A DNA stretch of 45,000 bases, taken from Sphaeroforma sirkka. Its lineage: Eukaryota > Opisthokonta > Ichthyosporea > Ichthyophonida. The stretch lies in contig LUCW03002184.1 of the NCBI GenBank assembly GCA_001586965.3, positions 50,001 through 95,000 on the forward strand, written 5' to 3'. Each line of letters starts with the position of its first letter. The first letter of the stretch is position 1. Positions 1-19,100 of this stretch are shown one piece after another. A model generated the notes under the pieces. The model was not told the DNA's origin. It was given only the letters and a program-made list of their open reading frames with translations, and did not search any database. A program made the position numbers and the translations under genes.

Positions 1-6797
<6,797 letters not shown>

Positions 6798-7037
6798 ATG
6801 CAACATATAAGGCACATACTGATCTATATATATATATATATATATATTCACGTATCTCATTATAGTAGATACATACAAATAAATAAACACATATACATGT
6901 ATATGTATACGGGATGTCATTTTCGAATATTGAGAAAACAACTACATTCGGTAAACTCTGTTGAGTGTGACATAGACGACACATTGATATTTTTTACGCT
7001 ATATTTTCATGACAAACTGGAAAATTAAAAATCAGTG

Positions 7038-7104
<67 letters not shown>

Positions 7105-7139
7105 ATGCATATATATGTATGTACATGCATGCATATGCA

Positions 7140-7188
<49 letters not shown>

Positions 7189-7559
7189 TATTATTATATA
7201 TTATTAATAGCATATTATTATATAGTATACATATATTATATAAATGTTATTATATATATAATAATATATATATATTATTATGTATATATATATACATACA
7301 CACATACATACATATATAATATAGAATGTATCATATATATTATAATATTACATATTATTACATGCATATTATATATACATATTGCATACATATGCATACC
7401 AATATACATATATATACATATATACATATTACATATTATGCTGTATATACATATATATATATAATACAGACATATACATATTACATATATACATTATATA
7501 TATATGTATGTATGTATATATGTAAACGTATATATATATTTATATATATATATATATAT

Positions 7560-7654
<95 letters not shown>

Positions 7655-7743
7655 TTTTTTTTTTCTTGTTATATAGTTTATATTTTGGCTTTCACAAGTA
7701 TTTACATCTTTACAATCATTTGACTGTGCCTATTCTATTGTAG
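6798..7743. repeat. Rab18 3' flank with dense TA/TG microsatellites
   Basis: Begins at the Rab18 stop. (TA)n and mixed TA/TG/CA tracts occupy about 6824-6846, 7042-7200 and 7540-7650, with a (GT)n run near 7582-7606. No canonical AATAAA was pinned down for Rab18; AAATAAATAAAC at about 6879-6890 is a possible polyadenylation region. Confidence 0.8.
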
Positions 7744-7866
7744 GTAGCTCCAGGAGATGTGTGGATTGGTGATTTTCAACCTAGCTGCCTGTTTGCAGAG
7801 ACTAGCTACGCTCATGTATATACGTGCGCTGGCGAGGGTACAGAGTTGAATCTAGACATTGACTAA
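7744..7866 (+). CDS. Orphan exon-like ORF after a TTGTAG acceptor
   Basis: A pyrimidine-rich stretch ending CTATTGTAG is followed by 41 codons in one frame, stop TAA at 7864-7866, with unusually non-repetitive content (PGDVWIGDF, SCLFAETSYAHVYTCAGEG). It looks like a terminal exon, but no upstream partner exon was found in the microsatellite-rich stretch before it. It is phase 0, so it could in principle be an alternative last exon spliced to Rab18 exon 5, which would lack the CC prenylation signal. It may also be a transposon or gene relic. Function unknown. Confidence 0.3.
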   Translation, partial: VAPGDVWIGDFQPSCLFAETSYAHVYTCAGEGTELNLDID

Positions 7867-8335
7867 ACATAGAAATATATAGATACGCGGGAACTAATTG
7901 CACACTTGCTTTTATGTGTACCTTGCAGTTGGTGCGCGTCCGTAAACTCCAATTTATTCGGTGGTATCTTACAAAAGTATATGGATGGGTGAAAGGGTGA
8001 AGAGAAAACGTATGCACTCCATCGTCCTTTTGTACTTCTCTTTTATTAGGAGTATGAAAAGAACGTAGTGTGAGATCGTAAAGTTTATATGCCACAAATT
8101 GTGAGCTATTGATAAATAGTTGATTATGCAACAGTATTGTACAATTAGTGATCTACTTTTCTCGTTCTACTCTCAATTCCATGAGACTATCGAAACGTAA
8201 ACATTCCGGAATGATATTTGTTCCCACATACAACAACCTGAAAAGTATACACCGGATCGTATCTTAGGTATAATATTATTTATTTCAAAAATGACAAGTA
8301 TGTATGTTACAATGTATGAACATATGGTATGGCTC
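7867..8335. other. Flank of the RT pseudogene, no gene seen
   Basis: About 470 bases with small open frames only. It may be the 3' untranslated part of the minus-strand retroelement, but no clear oligo-A tail or target-site duplication is visible. Confidence 0.4.
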
Positions 8336-10186
8336 TCATAGTCGCTGTAGTGGTTCAGGAAAGATTGATGGGAAGAAGTGGTCAGTAAATTCCCGTTTGA
8401 AGCTTGGTCCCAGTGAGTCGACAATGGAAGATATGCGCTGAGTCAATTCGGGCCGGTGTTGACAAAACACTGTTACTATCGAATGTTCCATATATTCGCT
8501 TGCTGACCTACTAAATAGAGTACCCACCTCTGTGGTACGGATCGGGTCTGCGTCGTGTAGTGCCGCGGTTAGTGTAGAGTATGAAATACCGAGAAGGACC
8601 AAGTTATTCGTCATAATCCGGTCGAGGAGCGAGGATGGGGCTAAGCCAATGCCGCACCAGACCACGGATGAATTTGGTATGTGTTGGCTGGCCTGGATCG
8701 GAAGTATCATAGGCGGAACCAACAAGCGCGATGATTTTGTTTGAACCGAAATTTGGAAGTAGTACTTCAACAGCGTGATTAGCCGGGGTATGGGGAACAT
8801 CTGTTGATGTGTCAGGGACGGGTGAGGGTACGGTGGTTCTTCAGCATGCTGGAGAAAAGATCCAAGGTGTTCGTAGAGGGTCCAGATACCGTGGAAGTCG
8901 TTGCACTCCTGTAATTGCTGAAGGAGGTCAGGGCCAATGGGCGGCAGTTTTGGACCTACCAGGATGCGTCGAATCAGTTGTTGGATGCAGATAAAGTGAC
9001 TGGTAGTGAAATTGTGGCTACCGGGGTGGAGAGGGCAGAGACAACCGTTGGTGTAGTAGTCGAGCAATGTGAACATGTACGTATTCGTTACAATCATAGC
9101 ACAGAGCCGGATTGGTGTAGACTCGAAGCAGCGATTGAAGCTGTCGTGTATGGCTGTGTCTCGGTTTGAGGTTGGCGATTTACCCATAACCAGTTGGTAG
9201 TAGTATTGGCGCCGGGCCATTGCCGCGATCTCCTTGTTGAACCAACGTTTTGTTCAGTTCTTCCTGATGTCGTCCCAGCGTTGGCGGAGGGCTACATGGT
9301 TGGGTGTACGCCCGCCCGTGTTTTTGTGTACAGTTTTCAGATGAGCATAGATACTGTATGGGAAGCACAGTGATGGTTTGTCGTTGGCCCAGGCGGGCTG
9401 CGTCAGAGGGGTAAGTGGATTTGTGCTGGCCATTGAGTCGAGTTGTATTCCCAGGCAACCTCCGAGGTAGTCCGCAAATGGTCGCGCCGGGAGGAGACCG
9501 CAAAATTAAAGTAAGTTTGTTTGATGTTTGGGAAACCGAGGGTATTTAGTGCCCGTGATGATGGCTGCTGCTTGGATGAGTGCTGAGTTAAAGCGCTCGA
9601 ACAGGGAGTCCAACGCATCCTTCCATATAGGTGGAGCCCAGGCAATAATGTTCAGCCCATATGTAGCCGTGGATAGGATGAATGTTCTGAACATCACCAG
9701 TCGATTGCGGGGGTGTCGCCAGCTGAAGCCATGAAAGCCATAAGCGCGGAAAGCAGCGATACCCAGTGACAATGCTGCAACCAGAGATTCCATATGTCTG
9801 GCGAGGTTGATTCCTGGTACTCCGTGAGAGAGTGGGAACCCCAGATATTTGGAGTGTTTCGGTTCGGCATGTGTGGGCGCCATCTTCAGGGGTAGGTAAT
9901 GTGTGTTCCAAGGTGCGTCTGCAAGCGTCGGCGTGATAAGCTCACCATTTATACGGAGGGTTGGCGCTGCGTGTCGCAAGTCGGTAGATCGTACTCGGGG
10001 TTTAATGACACCCTGTTCGAGGCCAGATTTGCGTCCCCACGCATCAATGTCATCTATGAAGGGCTCGAGCGAAACCGATCGATATGCTTGGATCCGTGTG
10101 TCGTCAACAAATAAATAAGAACGGAGAAGCTTGGGACGAAATTGTGCTAGCGTGACAGCTAAGGAATCCATGTGTATCTTAGGCAC
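8336..10186 (-). pseudogene. Non-LTR (LINE-like) reverse-transcriptase pseudogene
   Basis: One minus-strand frame runs through 10186-8336 and is interrupted by in-frame stops at about 9506-9508 (TAA) and about 9257 (TGA). Near the start it has SYLFVDDTRI, which fits the RT catalytic [FY]xDD motif, then a thumb-like region with KYLGFPLSHG and a long C-terminal region without an obvious nuclease. The upstream RT motifs are missing: a stop lies immediately before the first codon shown, and fragments around 10205-10330 (a THADD-like motif) may be diverged RT remains in another frame. The 5' truncation plus internal stops mark a dead copy. GC content is clearly higher than in the surrounding introns. 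Confidence 0.72.
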
Positions 10187-10437
10187 TCATAACAAACGGC
10201 TGTAAAATCAGCAATCATCGGCATGTGTGGCGGCTGTGACCGAGCGATAGCTCTTCAATAACTTGTTGTTGGTGCTCATTATGCCAGCGATTTTATCGCC
10301 CGGCACTCTCAAGCTGAACATATCGGACGTGATGCATGCCATTACCTTTTAACGGCTGAGCTGGTGGAAAAAAACTGTGCACACAAAATACTGACGTAGG
10401 GCCTGTATGCCTACTTAGTCCTTAAGATTGTTCAGCT
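10187..10437. other. Spacer between RT pseudogene and TIR element
   Basis: Mostly unique sequence. The minus strand holds a short RT-like fragment (KLLKSYRSVTAATHADD) that may be the decayed upstream end of the retroelement. Confidence 0.35.
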
Positions 10438-11180
10438 GTAAAAATACCGCCTCCGGTCAGTCTAAAATATCAAGATCAAATGAGATAACACATTGGTCTT
10501 TATTCGTATTAACTAAGTGTGGCCAGTTTCCCTCCGGTACATGTAAGGTAAGCTAATTTTAGCAGTATCAGTTTGATCCACTTGTAAACTTTGATGGAAA
10601 TTACTAGGTTTCAAACTATATTAAACTAAAATACAATTTAGTCAGTTAGGATTTAGCAGTGGTAGCTTGTGTAAGAATGATCGGGACTGCCTCTTGTTAA
10701 GAGCCTAAATATCCTCGATCACACAGGGCGTACCTCTAGCTGTTCTTTATTGAATAATTTTTCACTAGAAGTACTAAGTGTTCATGACCACTTGCCTAAT
10801 TTGTAAATAGACATAATAACGTAAGTCACGTTAATACATTAGCTGATATAAATAAAGTTCCATCTGAAGAAAAGTTAAAAAAAAAAAGAAAAGACTTATT
10901 GGATTTTGGAGATTGGCGGGAGGACCAAAATCTATAAGTAGTAGTTCGGAGATTATAAAATTTAGTTTATAATATCCTACATCTACTAATGTCTCAAATA
11001 GGTCCAAGTAGATGAGTCATACCAAATACTCAGGCTATTGGAGCCATCAAAGTGAATTTAGAACACTTTGGAAATATTGGAAAAAGAGCTTGTACTAAAT
11101 TATTTAAAATACAAATAAAAACCAATGTAGTATCTCAATTGATCTTGATATTTTAGACTGACCGGAGGCCGTATTTCTAC
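10438..11180. mobile_element. 743-bp non-autonomous DNA element with ~72-bp terminal inverted repeats
   Basis: The left arm (10438-10510) and right arm (11109-11180) are inverted copies. Both include CCTCCGGTCAGTCTAAAATA, then a CAAGATCAA block, and a matching outer GTARAAATAC segment. There is no ORF long enough for a transposase, so it looks like a MITE or other deleted element. No convincing target-site duplication was seen. An A-rich run lies at about 10875-10893. Superfamily not assigned. Confidence 0.8.
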
Positions 11181-12057
11181 ACAATATCATTGGAATGAAA
11201 CATCAGATGCGGTTCCTTTACTGCTCCAAAAATTGTTCGTTCAACTGAATGCAACAGAGCACAAATATTCGGATAGCTACTACCTTCTGAATGCTCATCA
11301 CATCTGCGTTCGCTAACTGATTCCGAGACAATTTAATTCTAACCTTGGTGTTACTAAGTAACTCTAAGATCCGATTTGACACACCGACGATTACGTTGAG
11401 TAGTAATTTATTTCAATTTGGCAGAAGGCCATATGGTGGCCTCATATCCTTTAACATAGCAAAAAGTTCTGTTCTCCTCCATCCCCCAACGACTATATGT
11501 GACGGTATTTGTTTACGTTTACAGCGGCAGCGTACCAAATGCAACCATAGATTGCGATCGAGAGTGTATTCAACTGCGGATTGGAAGGTTGACTGCGGGT
11601 ACATAGGATAAAAACCGTGTAGCCTTTCAATTCTGGACCAATTAATGACGTAATCGCCCCTTATGACACAGCATGGCAGCACGCGGTACAGGGTTATGTA
11701 TCACTGTGGAATCAAGGCAATCCATCCACAGTACCCGTCAAGCCTTGTATTCTCGCTTCTTGTCTCGCTCAGGTACTGACTGCGACGGGATCTTTAAGAG
11801 GGCTGGCGCGCCCTGATTTCTGTGGGTTAATTATTTGGTGCAAAAATGACACACGATCCGAACTTTTGCGCTTCGATCTGATATGTCTGTACTGGTCATC
11901 GATTCGGAAAAGAAGAGAGAAAAACGTTCCCAGATGGCCAAGCTGAACAGTAACAAGGGCCCTTGGTAGCGATAAAGATAAATATTTGGAGCGCCATCTA
12001 CCGGTTACCTTCTTGCAGACGGTCGGCACACAGGTATGTAAACTTCGCTGGATATTT
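11181..12057. other. Interval between the two TIR-element copies
   Basis: About 880 bases. Small ORFs occur on both strands (for example 11413-11682 minus, 89 codons, with CCVIRGDYVINW) but none shows a recognisable domain. Could be the remains of other transposons. Confidence 0.4.
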
Positions 12058-12627
12058 TTATGTTTTAAACTATGTTATATAAACTAAGATACAATTTAAG
12101 TCAGTTAGGATTTAGCATTGGTAGCTTGTTGTGTAAGAATGGTCGGGACTGCCTCTTGGTACAAGCCTCAATATCCTCAATCAGACAGGACGTACCTCTA
12201 GCTGTTCTTTATTGAATAATTTTCACTCGAAGTACTAAGTGTTCATGACCACATGTCTAATTTGCAGATAGACACAAGAGCGTAAGTCAAGTTAATGCAT
12301 TAGCTAATATAAACAAAGTTCCATCTGAAGAAAAGTTAAAAAAAAAGAAAAATAATTGTTGGATTTTGGAGATTGGCGGGAAGACCAAAACTTGTAAGTA
12401 GTAGTTCAGAGATTACAAAATTTAGTTTATAATATTTTACATCTACTATCGTCTCAAATAGGTCTAAGTAAATAAGTCATACCAAATACTCAGGCTATTG
12501 GAGCCATCAAAGTGAATTTAAAACCTTTTGAAAATATGGGAAAAATAACTTGTATTAGATTATTTTAAATTCAAATAAAAATCAATATGTTATCTCGTTG
12601 GTCTTGATATTTTACACTGACCGGAGG
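12058..12627. mobile_element. Left-truncated second copy of the TIR element
   Basis: Aligns almost end to end with about 10605-11169 in the same orientation, sharing for example CAGTTAGGATTTAGCA, GGAGATTGGCGGGA and CAGGCTATTGGAGCCATCAA. It ends with the same terminal CTGACCGGAGG. The first about 170 bases, including the left inverted arm, are absent. Confidence 0.85.
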
Positions 12628-12747
12628 AGTAGCTTTTTAGGACTACGGACGTACGTTAAACGTACAATCTAATTCGTAAAGCTAAATCCAAAGTAAAACG
12701 GTTTCGGTCATGGCTTATCCAGTAAGTATGTGCCTATATGTACGAGT

Positions 12748-13325
12748 TCAAGATTCATGTTGTACTCTATGCCGCTTAGTATTTGGTCCAGTAACCACTT
12801 CCGATGTAGGCGCCTTACGTTCATTACTTGGTAAGGTAATAGCCAAAGGTTTTTCTTCATTAGTAAGTAAGCTCGAAGAATTTTCTGCTCTGTTGGTAAG
12901 CAGATCAAAGAGTTTAGTCACATAGGAAGTAGGTGGCAAATAGAAAATTTCAGATCCATCCGGGTTAGTAGTCACCTGAGAAATCCCTTTCCGTTCATCT
13001 CGTGTGTTCTTATGTAAACGCTTATTATGTAAACGCTTATTCCTTTTCTTATTATACAAAAGAAGTCGCGAGATTCACAAAACGCATCGGAGGTTAGCCA
13101 AGATACTGTCCCATCCATAAAACGGGTCTTGTAGTAAGTGTAACCGTCTTCGGATGTTTTGTCAATTATGTCTTTGACTTGTGACTCCATAACTGGGACA
13201 TCAGAATCAAATGAGCGAGCGAATGAGAGTTCGGAGGTAGGGATACGGTGAGTGCCTAGATTGGTTGCGCTAGTACCATCAATGTTATTCACTTCGTAAG
13301 TATCACTCTTCTCAGCGGTACGCAA
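12748..13325 (-). pseudogene. Possible retroelement relic with a chromodomain/integrase-tail-like segment
   Basis: Two overlapping minus-strand frames, 13325-12972 and 13059-12748, look like one protein broken by a frameshift. The first contains VKDIIDKTSEDG followed by YYKTRFMDGTVSWLTSDAF, loosely like the strand pattern of chromodomains or integrase C-termini of Ty3/gypsy elements. The second is basic and then polar (TNPDGSEIFYLPPTSYVTKL). No integrase or RT core is present nearby. The family call is inference; the coding-like character of the first frame is what I can actually see. Confidence 0.35.
13114..13232. repeat. 119-bp direct duplication, copy 1
   Basis: Nearly identical to 13436-13554 (offset 322 bases), with only a few substitutions. 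It lies inside the possible retroelement relic. Confidence 0.93.
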
Positions 13326-13435
13326 GAGTTCTTAAGTTCTATATGACGTGTCTCATTTGCACCCTGCGTTTGAGGTTTGTAAGGAACACCACGCCTATGG
13401 GTCATGCCTGATACGAGTATAAGTGCCTCCATTAA

Positions 13436-13554
13436 TCCATAAAACGGGTCTTGTAGTAAGTGTAACCGTCTTCGGATGTTTTGTCAATTATGTCTTTGAC
13501 TTGTGACTTCATAACTGGGACATCAGAATCAAATGAGCGAGAAAATGAGAGTTC
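13436..13554. repeat. 119-bp direct duplication, copy 2
   Basis: Second copy of 13114-13232. The spacing suggests a local tandem duplication that has since decayed in between. Confidence 0.93.
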
Positions 13555-14285
13555 ACGATTTTTGTGCTCGAGTAAACAGGGGTAAACAACGTTTTGCATT
13601 TGCTCGATCTTTTGTAGCTACAATGTAACGTGTTCCTCGGGAGCGGTTTTGCCAAACGTTGCTTGTAATTTACCATAGCGGGTTGATTGTCGACAGGTCC
13701 AGCACTACTCTTGTTTTACTAAACGTTCCATCAGATTTATATTGATCGACCGCCAAATAGCAGTTTTATAAAAAAACAACTTCAATATTTTCCTTTTTCG
13801 AATCTTCTGAGACCATCATATGCATGAACACATACATATACCTTTACATATACACATACCGAGTACAGTAAATAATCTGTTGCGAGACTTCTTTTCTAAT
13901 TTGCAGGTTATACTTCATTTTTTTTTTCAAGTCCAGTATTTTTAAATATTTTTTAAATATTTTTTCTATTGTCTGCAGCAATGAATCTTTTTTGATCTGC
14001 TTCAGTAATCATTTTCTTTAGTCTTCGTTTATTGTCAAGAATTTATGGCTGTGTTTACTGGTGAACTGAAGTAGATGCAGTCCTTCTTATAGTAGTCTTA
14101 TTTTCTTCCTTTAAAAGTCATTTTTTTTTGTCTGCAAATCTCGTAGATTTCTCGCGAGGAAACGGCTAAGCTCGTTCGTGTGCAATTCACATCTTGGCCA
14201 CATTCTTGAACCTTAGTATTCTTTCCGTAGTCTCGTCTCTGGAACTGTTTTCGTAGTCAATTTTACAGCCTTCTTTTATCCATTC
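13555..14285. other. Intergenic, downstream of the WD40-bromodomain gene
   Basis: AT-rich with T-runs near 13918-13928 and 14124-14132. No gene seen. The minus-strand 3' UTR and poly(A) site of the WD40-bromodomain gene should fall here. Confidence 0.5.
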
Positions 14286-15297
14286 TTACTGCTTGCGTCT
14301 ACGTGACGACTGTCGACCGTACAATAGGATGTTACACTTGGCTAGCCATGCATCGCGCAGCTGCTGACACTGCAAACGGATTGTAGAATTGAAATTAAAG
14401 TTGAGAAATAGCACACACAAATATATACACCCATCTAAATTGGGCACTATGAATATATTGCTTTGTGAAGAGTTCAGAAGTAGTACACATGTAACTCGAA
14501 ATACAATTATATGGTAAGTTGAGAAGAACATTCATAAACAGATTTGGTCCACGCGCCTCTACATCCATCTCATGGATGTATACTTCAAAAACATGCAATT
14601 AATCCGAGACCACAGTGTATTTTAATATACAACCAAAGGATGCATCGAATTTATACAACGAAATGAACTGATACTTATGTAAACATACCGTCACGCAGAT
14701 CGGCGAGTCGAGCTCGTTGAACAAGAAGCAATTGGTGAATACCAGAGTGCAATCAGACATGTACTCATTCATAGTCACAGTCTGTGAGTTCAGCGCGTCT
14801 CTAATAGAACCGAAGTCCATGGCTTCCGTAATTTTCTCATAGTATCCCTGCGAGAAATAATGTACATGGATACATTGATTAGCCATTACTAGTATATGTA
14901 TATAAACAAAATTAATCCTATAGTTCGGTATAGAGCACACGAACAAAATAAAGAGAGAAACACCACGTTTGATGTGCTGAAAATTCCAATACATATACAT
15001 ATACATATACACATACATATACGTTATAGATATAGATAATGAATAATGGAAAATGGATAACGAATAATGGATAATGAATAAAGGATATATATATATATAT
15101 ATATCCACTCATGTACTTGATTAGACATTACTAGTATATGTATATAAATAAAATTAATCCTATAGTTCGGTATAGAGCACACAAACGAAATAAAGAGAGA
15201 ACACCACGTTTGATGTGCTGAAAATTGCAATTTATATACATATACATATACATACACGTTATAGATAAAGGTATGGATAATGAATAATGAATAATGG

Positions 15298-15329
<32 letters not shown>

Positions 15330-15513
15330 ACGTACATATGTATACTTGATATATATCCACTCACGCACCTCTATATGCTGTGGGACTGGCACGTTGAACA
15401 TGGGCGCGTATTCGGAGGTCATGATACCCGTGTGTAATTTGCGTATATCTGCCAACTGTACAGGCACCTTAGGAGTACCCGACTCGTCCATAGCCTTTTC
15501 AACTTGTTTTAGC
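14286..15513 (-). CDS. Exons 24-26: bromodomain 3 and C-terminus
   Basis: Exons 15513-15369, 14847-14689 and 14369-14286. [14 protein letters not shown] joins [16 protein letters not shown], then [20 protein letters not shown], with Asn in the BC loop (FN rather than YN) and AMDF rather than PMDF. Helix C reads [14 protein letters not shown] and the protein ends with a basic tail, [10 protein letters not shown], and stop TAA (14286-14288). Confidence 0.88.
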
Positions 15514-16098
15514 CTGTTGGTGTATCGAAAGATGAGAAAACTTTGCCATGGATATGTGATTACATGTGTGGCATGGGGAGATGAGAAAACTTTGATATGC
15601 ATGTGTGTGTGTGTGTATATGCCTATATCGTATCCAACTCACTAATGAGCTCGTGAAAATATCTAATCACGGCTTAAATAAGTATGAGCCTACAGATACA
15701 ATCGTTACATGGCGATACCTGATTAGAAGTATTTTTAAATCCGTATTATAGAAGTACAATATTCACGACTGTCACATATCAAGCTGCAATATACATATAC
15801 ATATACATAACCATGAATAGAATCCACATACAATTTATCACCCAACATAAGAAATTTAACTATTGTGACATATGACCACACCAGATAATCACTCAGTGTT
15901 TTGTGTCCTCCACATACCGCTCACGGTAGCAGATCTGTAGGAGCTGTGCCTGCTCAACGATGTTACTGTTCTTCAGATTGTAGCTTACACAGTTGCTGAT
16001 AGACAACTCCATCAGCGATGCATATTGCTGAAGGTTCTTGATCATACCCTGTGCGTTTGTTATGTAGCATGTAGGTGTGAGTGGGTGCACAAACACAA

Positions 16099-16141
<43 letters not shown>

Positions 16142-19100
16142 ATACGCATATACACCATTCGAAGACATTTACGAACGTTTATCTCATGCAAGTGTATATG
16201 CATATAAAACTATACACAACTACAAATAGCCTCAATCAGGCGCGTATGCATGTATGAGTACACACAACTCCTAATTTTATACTATACAATTGAACAGCCG
16301 CAAGCACAATCAATTCAACACGTCATTAAGCGCAGCGCACGCATACGTCAGCAATGCAGATTCCCAGATTGTGCAAGTCCATGGGCTTTAAGATGGTTGC
16401 TAGGTAACGCTGCAGCTCCTTCTGTTTGAACCCGGGCAGTCTGAGGGTCTCAAACACCGGCCGACTGAAGTGTACGGCGGTATGGGGTGTGGTGATGAGC
16501 TCTGCGTGTAGTAAACCCAACTGTTCCATGGCTCGTGCAGAGAGCGGTGCGTCCGATAGGGTCTGAGAGAACTCGTTGGCGTGGATATTGTCCCTGTGGG
16601 TGGGAGGTGGGAAGGCAAGGAAGAAAGACATGGCGAAGTGAGTTAAATAAAAATATGTATGTGTTGGAGTGCTTGATATCTCACGTTGGATAGTTGGATA
16701 TGCATTCGTGAGTTCTCGATGTCGATCTTTGGATGGAACTGGTTTATGGGTTGCGTCTCGAAGCAATCGGGCTAGAGGTGGGTAGATCGAATACACACAA
16801 TACAAAGGAATAAACGTATTAACGCGGCTAGCACAGAGACGAGTGAAAAATAGCAACAGCATTTGTGCTCTAGACCCCAGAAACAGGTATAACAAAACAA
16901 GAAGCTGCTCTGGGACTTGGATACAGATGTTGACGAGAGATATACTCTTGGCCCTAAATACAGGTATAACAAATAAAAGCACACAGACAGCTATAGCAGA
17001 CTCTGAAAACATGATTCAGAAATAGATAGGTGCTAAAATCAGGCTTCAAGGTAATAGGATTTGAACAAAAATATTGATCGCAGCATTCGGATTTTTATCA
17101 ATTATTAAAACACAGAGGCACTCGAATTGTAAGTCAAATCAAAGGCCCATGTAGACAATTGACCACGTGCACATACGTGGCTCCCAGTTCGATGTAATCC
17201 TTGTGGTTGTCCCAGAGCACCTTCAGATGGGCCTTGAAGACAGCTTCGAGGTGCTGTGCTGCTTTGTACACGTCCGACTCTATTTTATTGTACGCCTTGG
17301 CATTGTTAAACACCAGACAGACATCTCGGATGTAGAAACTTGGCCTGTTCGTGTATGCGCCCTCCTTCACATTGCCTCGAATGGTGCCTGTTGAGAGAGA
17401 TGGACGTGGAAATGAATGAGATGGATGGCTTGAAATACAGGCGCTAGTTATCAATGCAAGTATGGATACTAAACAGGGGGATGCGTAATATATATATATA
17501 CATACATACACACACACACATACATACATACACACATACATGTACATACATACATACATATATATGAATATATATATACATACATACATACATACACACA
17601 TACATACACATACATACACATACATACATGCATACGTACACATACACATATATATACATACATACACACATATCCACACTTATAAATACAAATGGACGAC
17701 GAAATTGCAGTATCTATCTACACAGTGCAATCTATACTCGTTTATTACTCAACATCTACTTAACTCTATTGCAACTTCTACTGTGTCTGTAGGCATGTAT
17801 GCATGCATATATATATATATAACATACCTAAGTCCATGGGGTTCTGAATCGTGCTATAATAGTCGGGAAAAAAGTTGATATTCACTGGGTCGCCGAAGTA
17901 TTCACGTGCATCGAGGCAGTTCCACAGCACAGGTTGTATGGCGACTAGCGCCCTCAGCGGCATGTTATCCCACCTGCCATGCGTTATATATGCAGTGTGT
18001 ATGTTCAGCGTTTGTGTGGCGAATACGGTTTGTGGTGGGTGTGTAGTCATTTAAGCCGTCCATCTGATGTGCAGTTTACACGTAAAGCTTATATGTGGGG
18101 TGCATGTGGTGTGTTGCCTCGTCTCAAATTCTAATTTTGTGGCATGCATGATATACAAGGACAATGCGGGAAAAGAGCCTATTTGTAGTACGCGTGTAGA
18201 GTGTGCATTCGGAGCGCCTATGATACAGATACAACCCGATGATAGGTTTTTAGGGTTTATAGCTTGTGGCAAGGTTTTGTGTCTGCGGGGTTATTTTCCT
18301 TCGATACGGGATTTTTTCTCTGTAGAAATTTCTTTCTGATGTTACACTATAATTAAGTTTCCGCTTTGTCTTGTTTGTTGAATCTCAACTATACATATTA
18401 CAAAAAATGGTATGAACGTACTATTCATACACACAAACCATTGAACGCTCAATGTGCATACGCACTATTTAAACGCGCTATTCAAATACAGTTACTAATT
18501 GTTAGTTGCAGGTCATGACAAACAAGAACTCCTGTGCGCTTTATCATACGGCCCAGCCACACCCTGAAGCTTAACACCAACCAAAAACACACATACTACC
18601 CGCACACACGCTATACAAATACATTTACCATTCGCTACCAGCATCAGGTTGCACCCCATTACTGGCAAATAAGCCGCTGTCGTCTACGCCGTTCTTCTTT
18701 CTGCCTCCCCTGAGATGCTTATCGTACGGTTGCACACTCACAGATGCCCGAGAGCGTGGAGTGCCCTTCAACACTGCTTTAACGCTTTTGATCGCCACAC
18801 GCGGCTGTCTGCCCCCCTGGGTGTGTGAGGTTCCTTCTGGGGTGGGCATATTCATGTCGCTGTTTACATGCTCACGCCCATCTCTTCGTCTCATCGGCAT
18901 AGGCGTGCGCGTGCGTGCGCGCGTTTGGGTGCGTTTTCGTTGAGGGGTTTGGGTGACTTTCTCTTTGCCCTTTGGTACAGAACTTCCAAAGGAGGTCCTC
19001 TCCCCCTGCACCTCGCTATCTGTCATACCCGTCTCTCCATCAGACGCATTCGGTTCGCTGTCAGGTTCGACACTGGGTTGTTCCTGGTAGTTCATCCCCA

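Noticed and set aside
10600..12630. LTR retrotransposon with the two similar ~570-bp blocks as LTRs
   Set aside because: The first block has its own inverted termini on both sides and the second lacks the left one. The interval between them has no gag/pol, so two copies of a TIR element explain it better.
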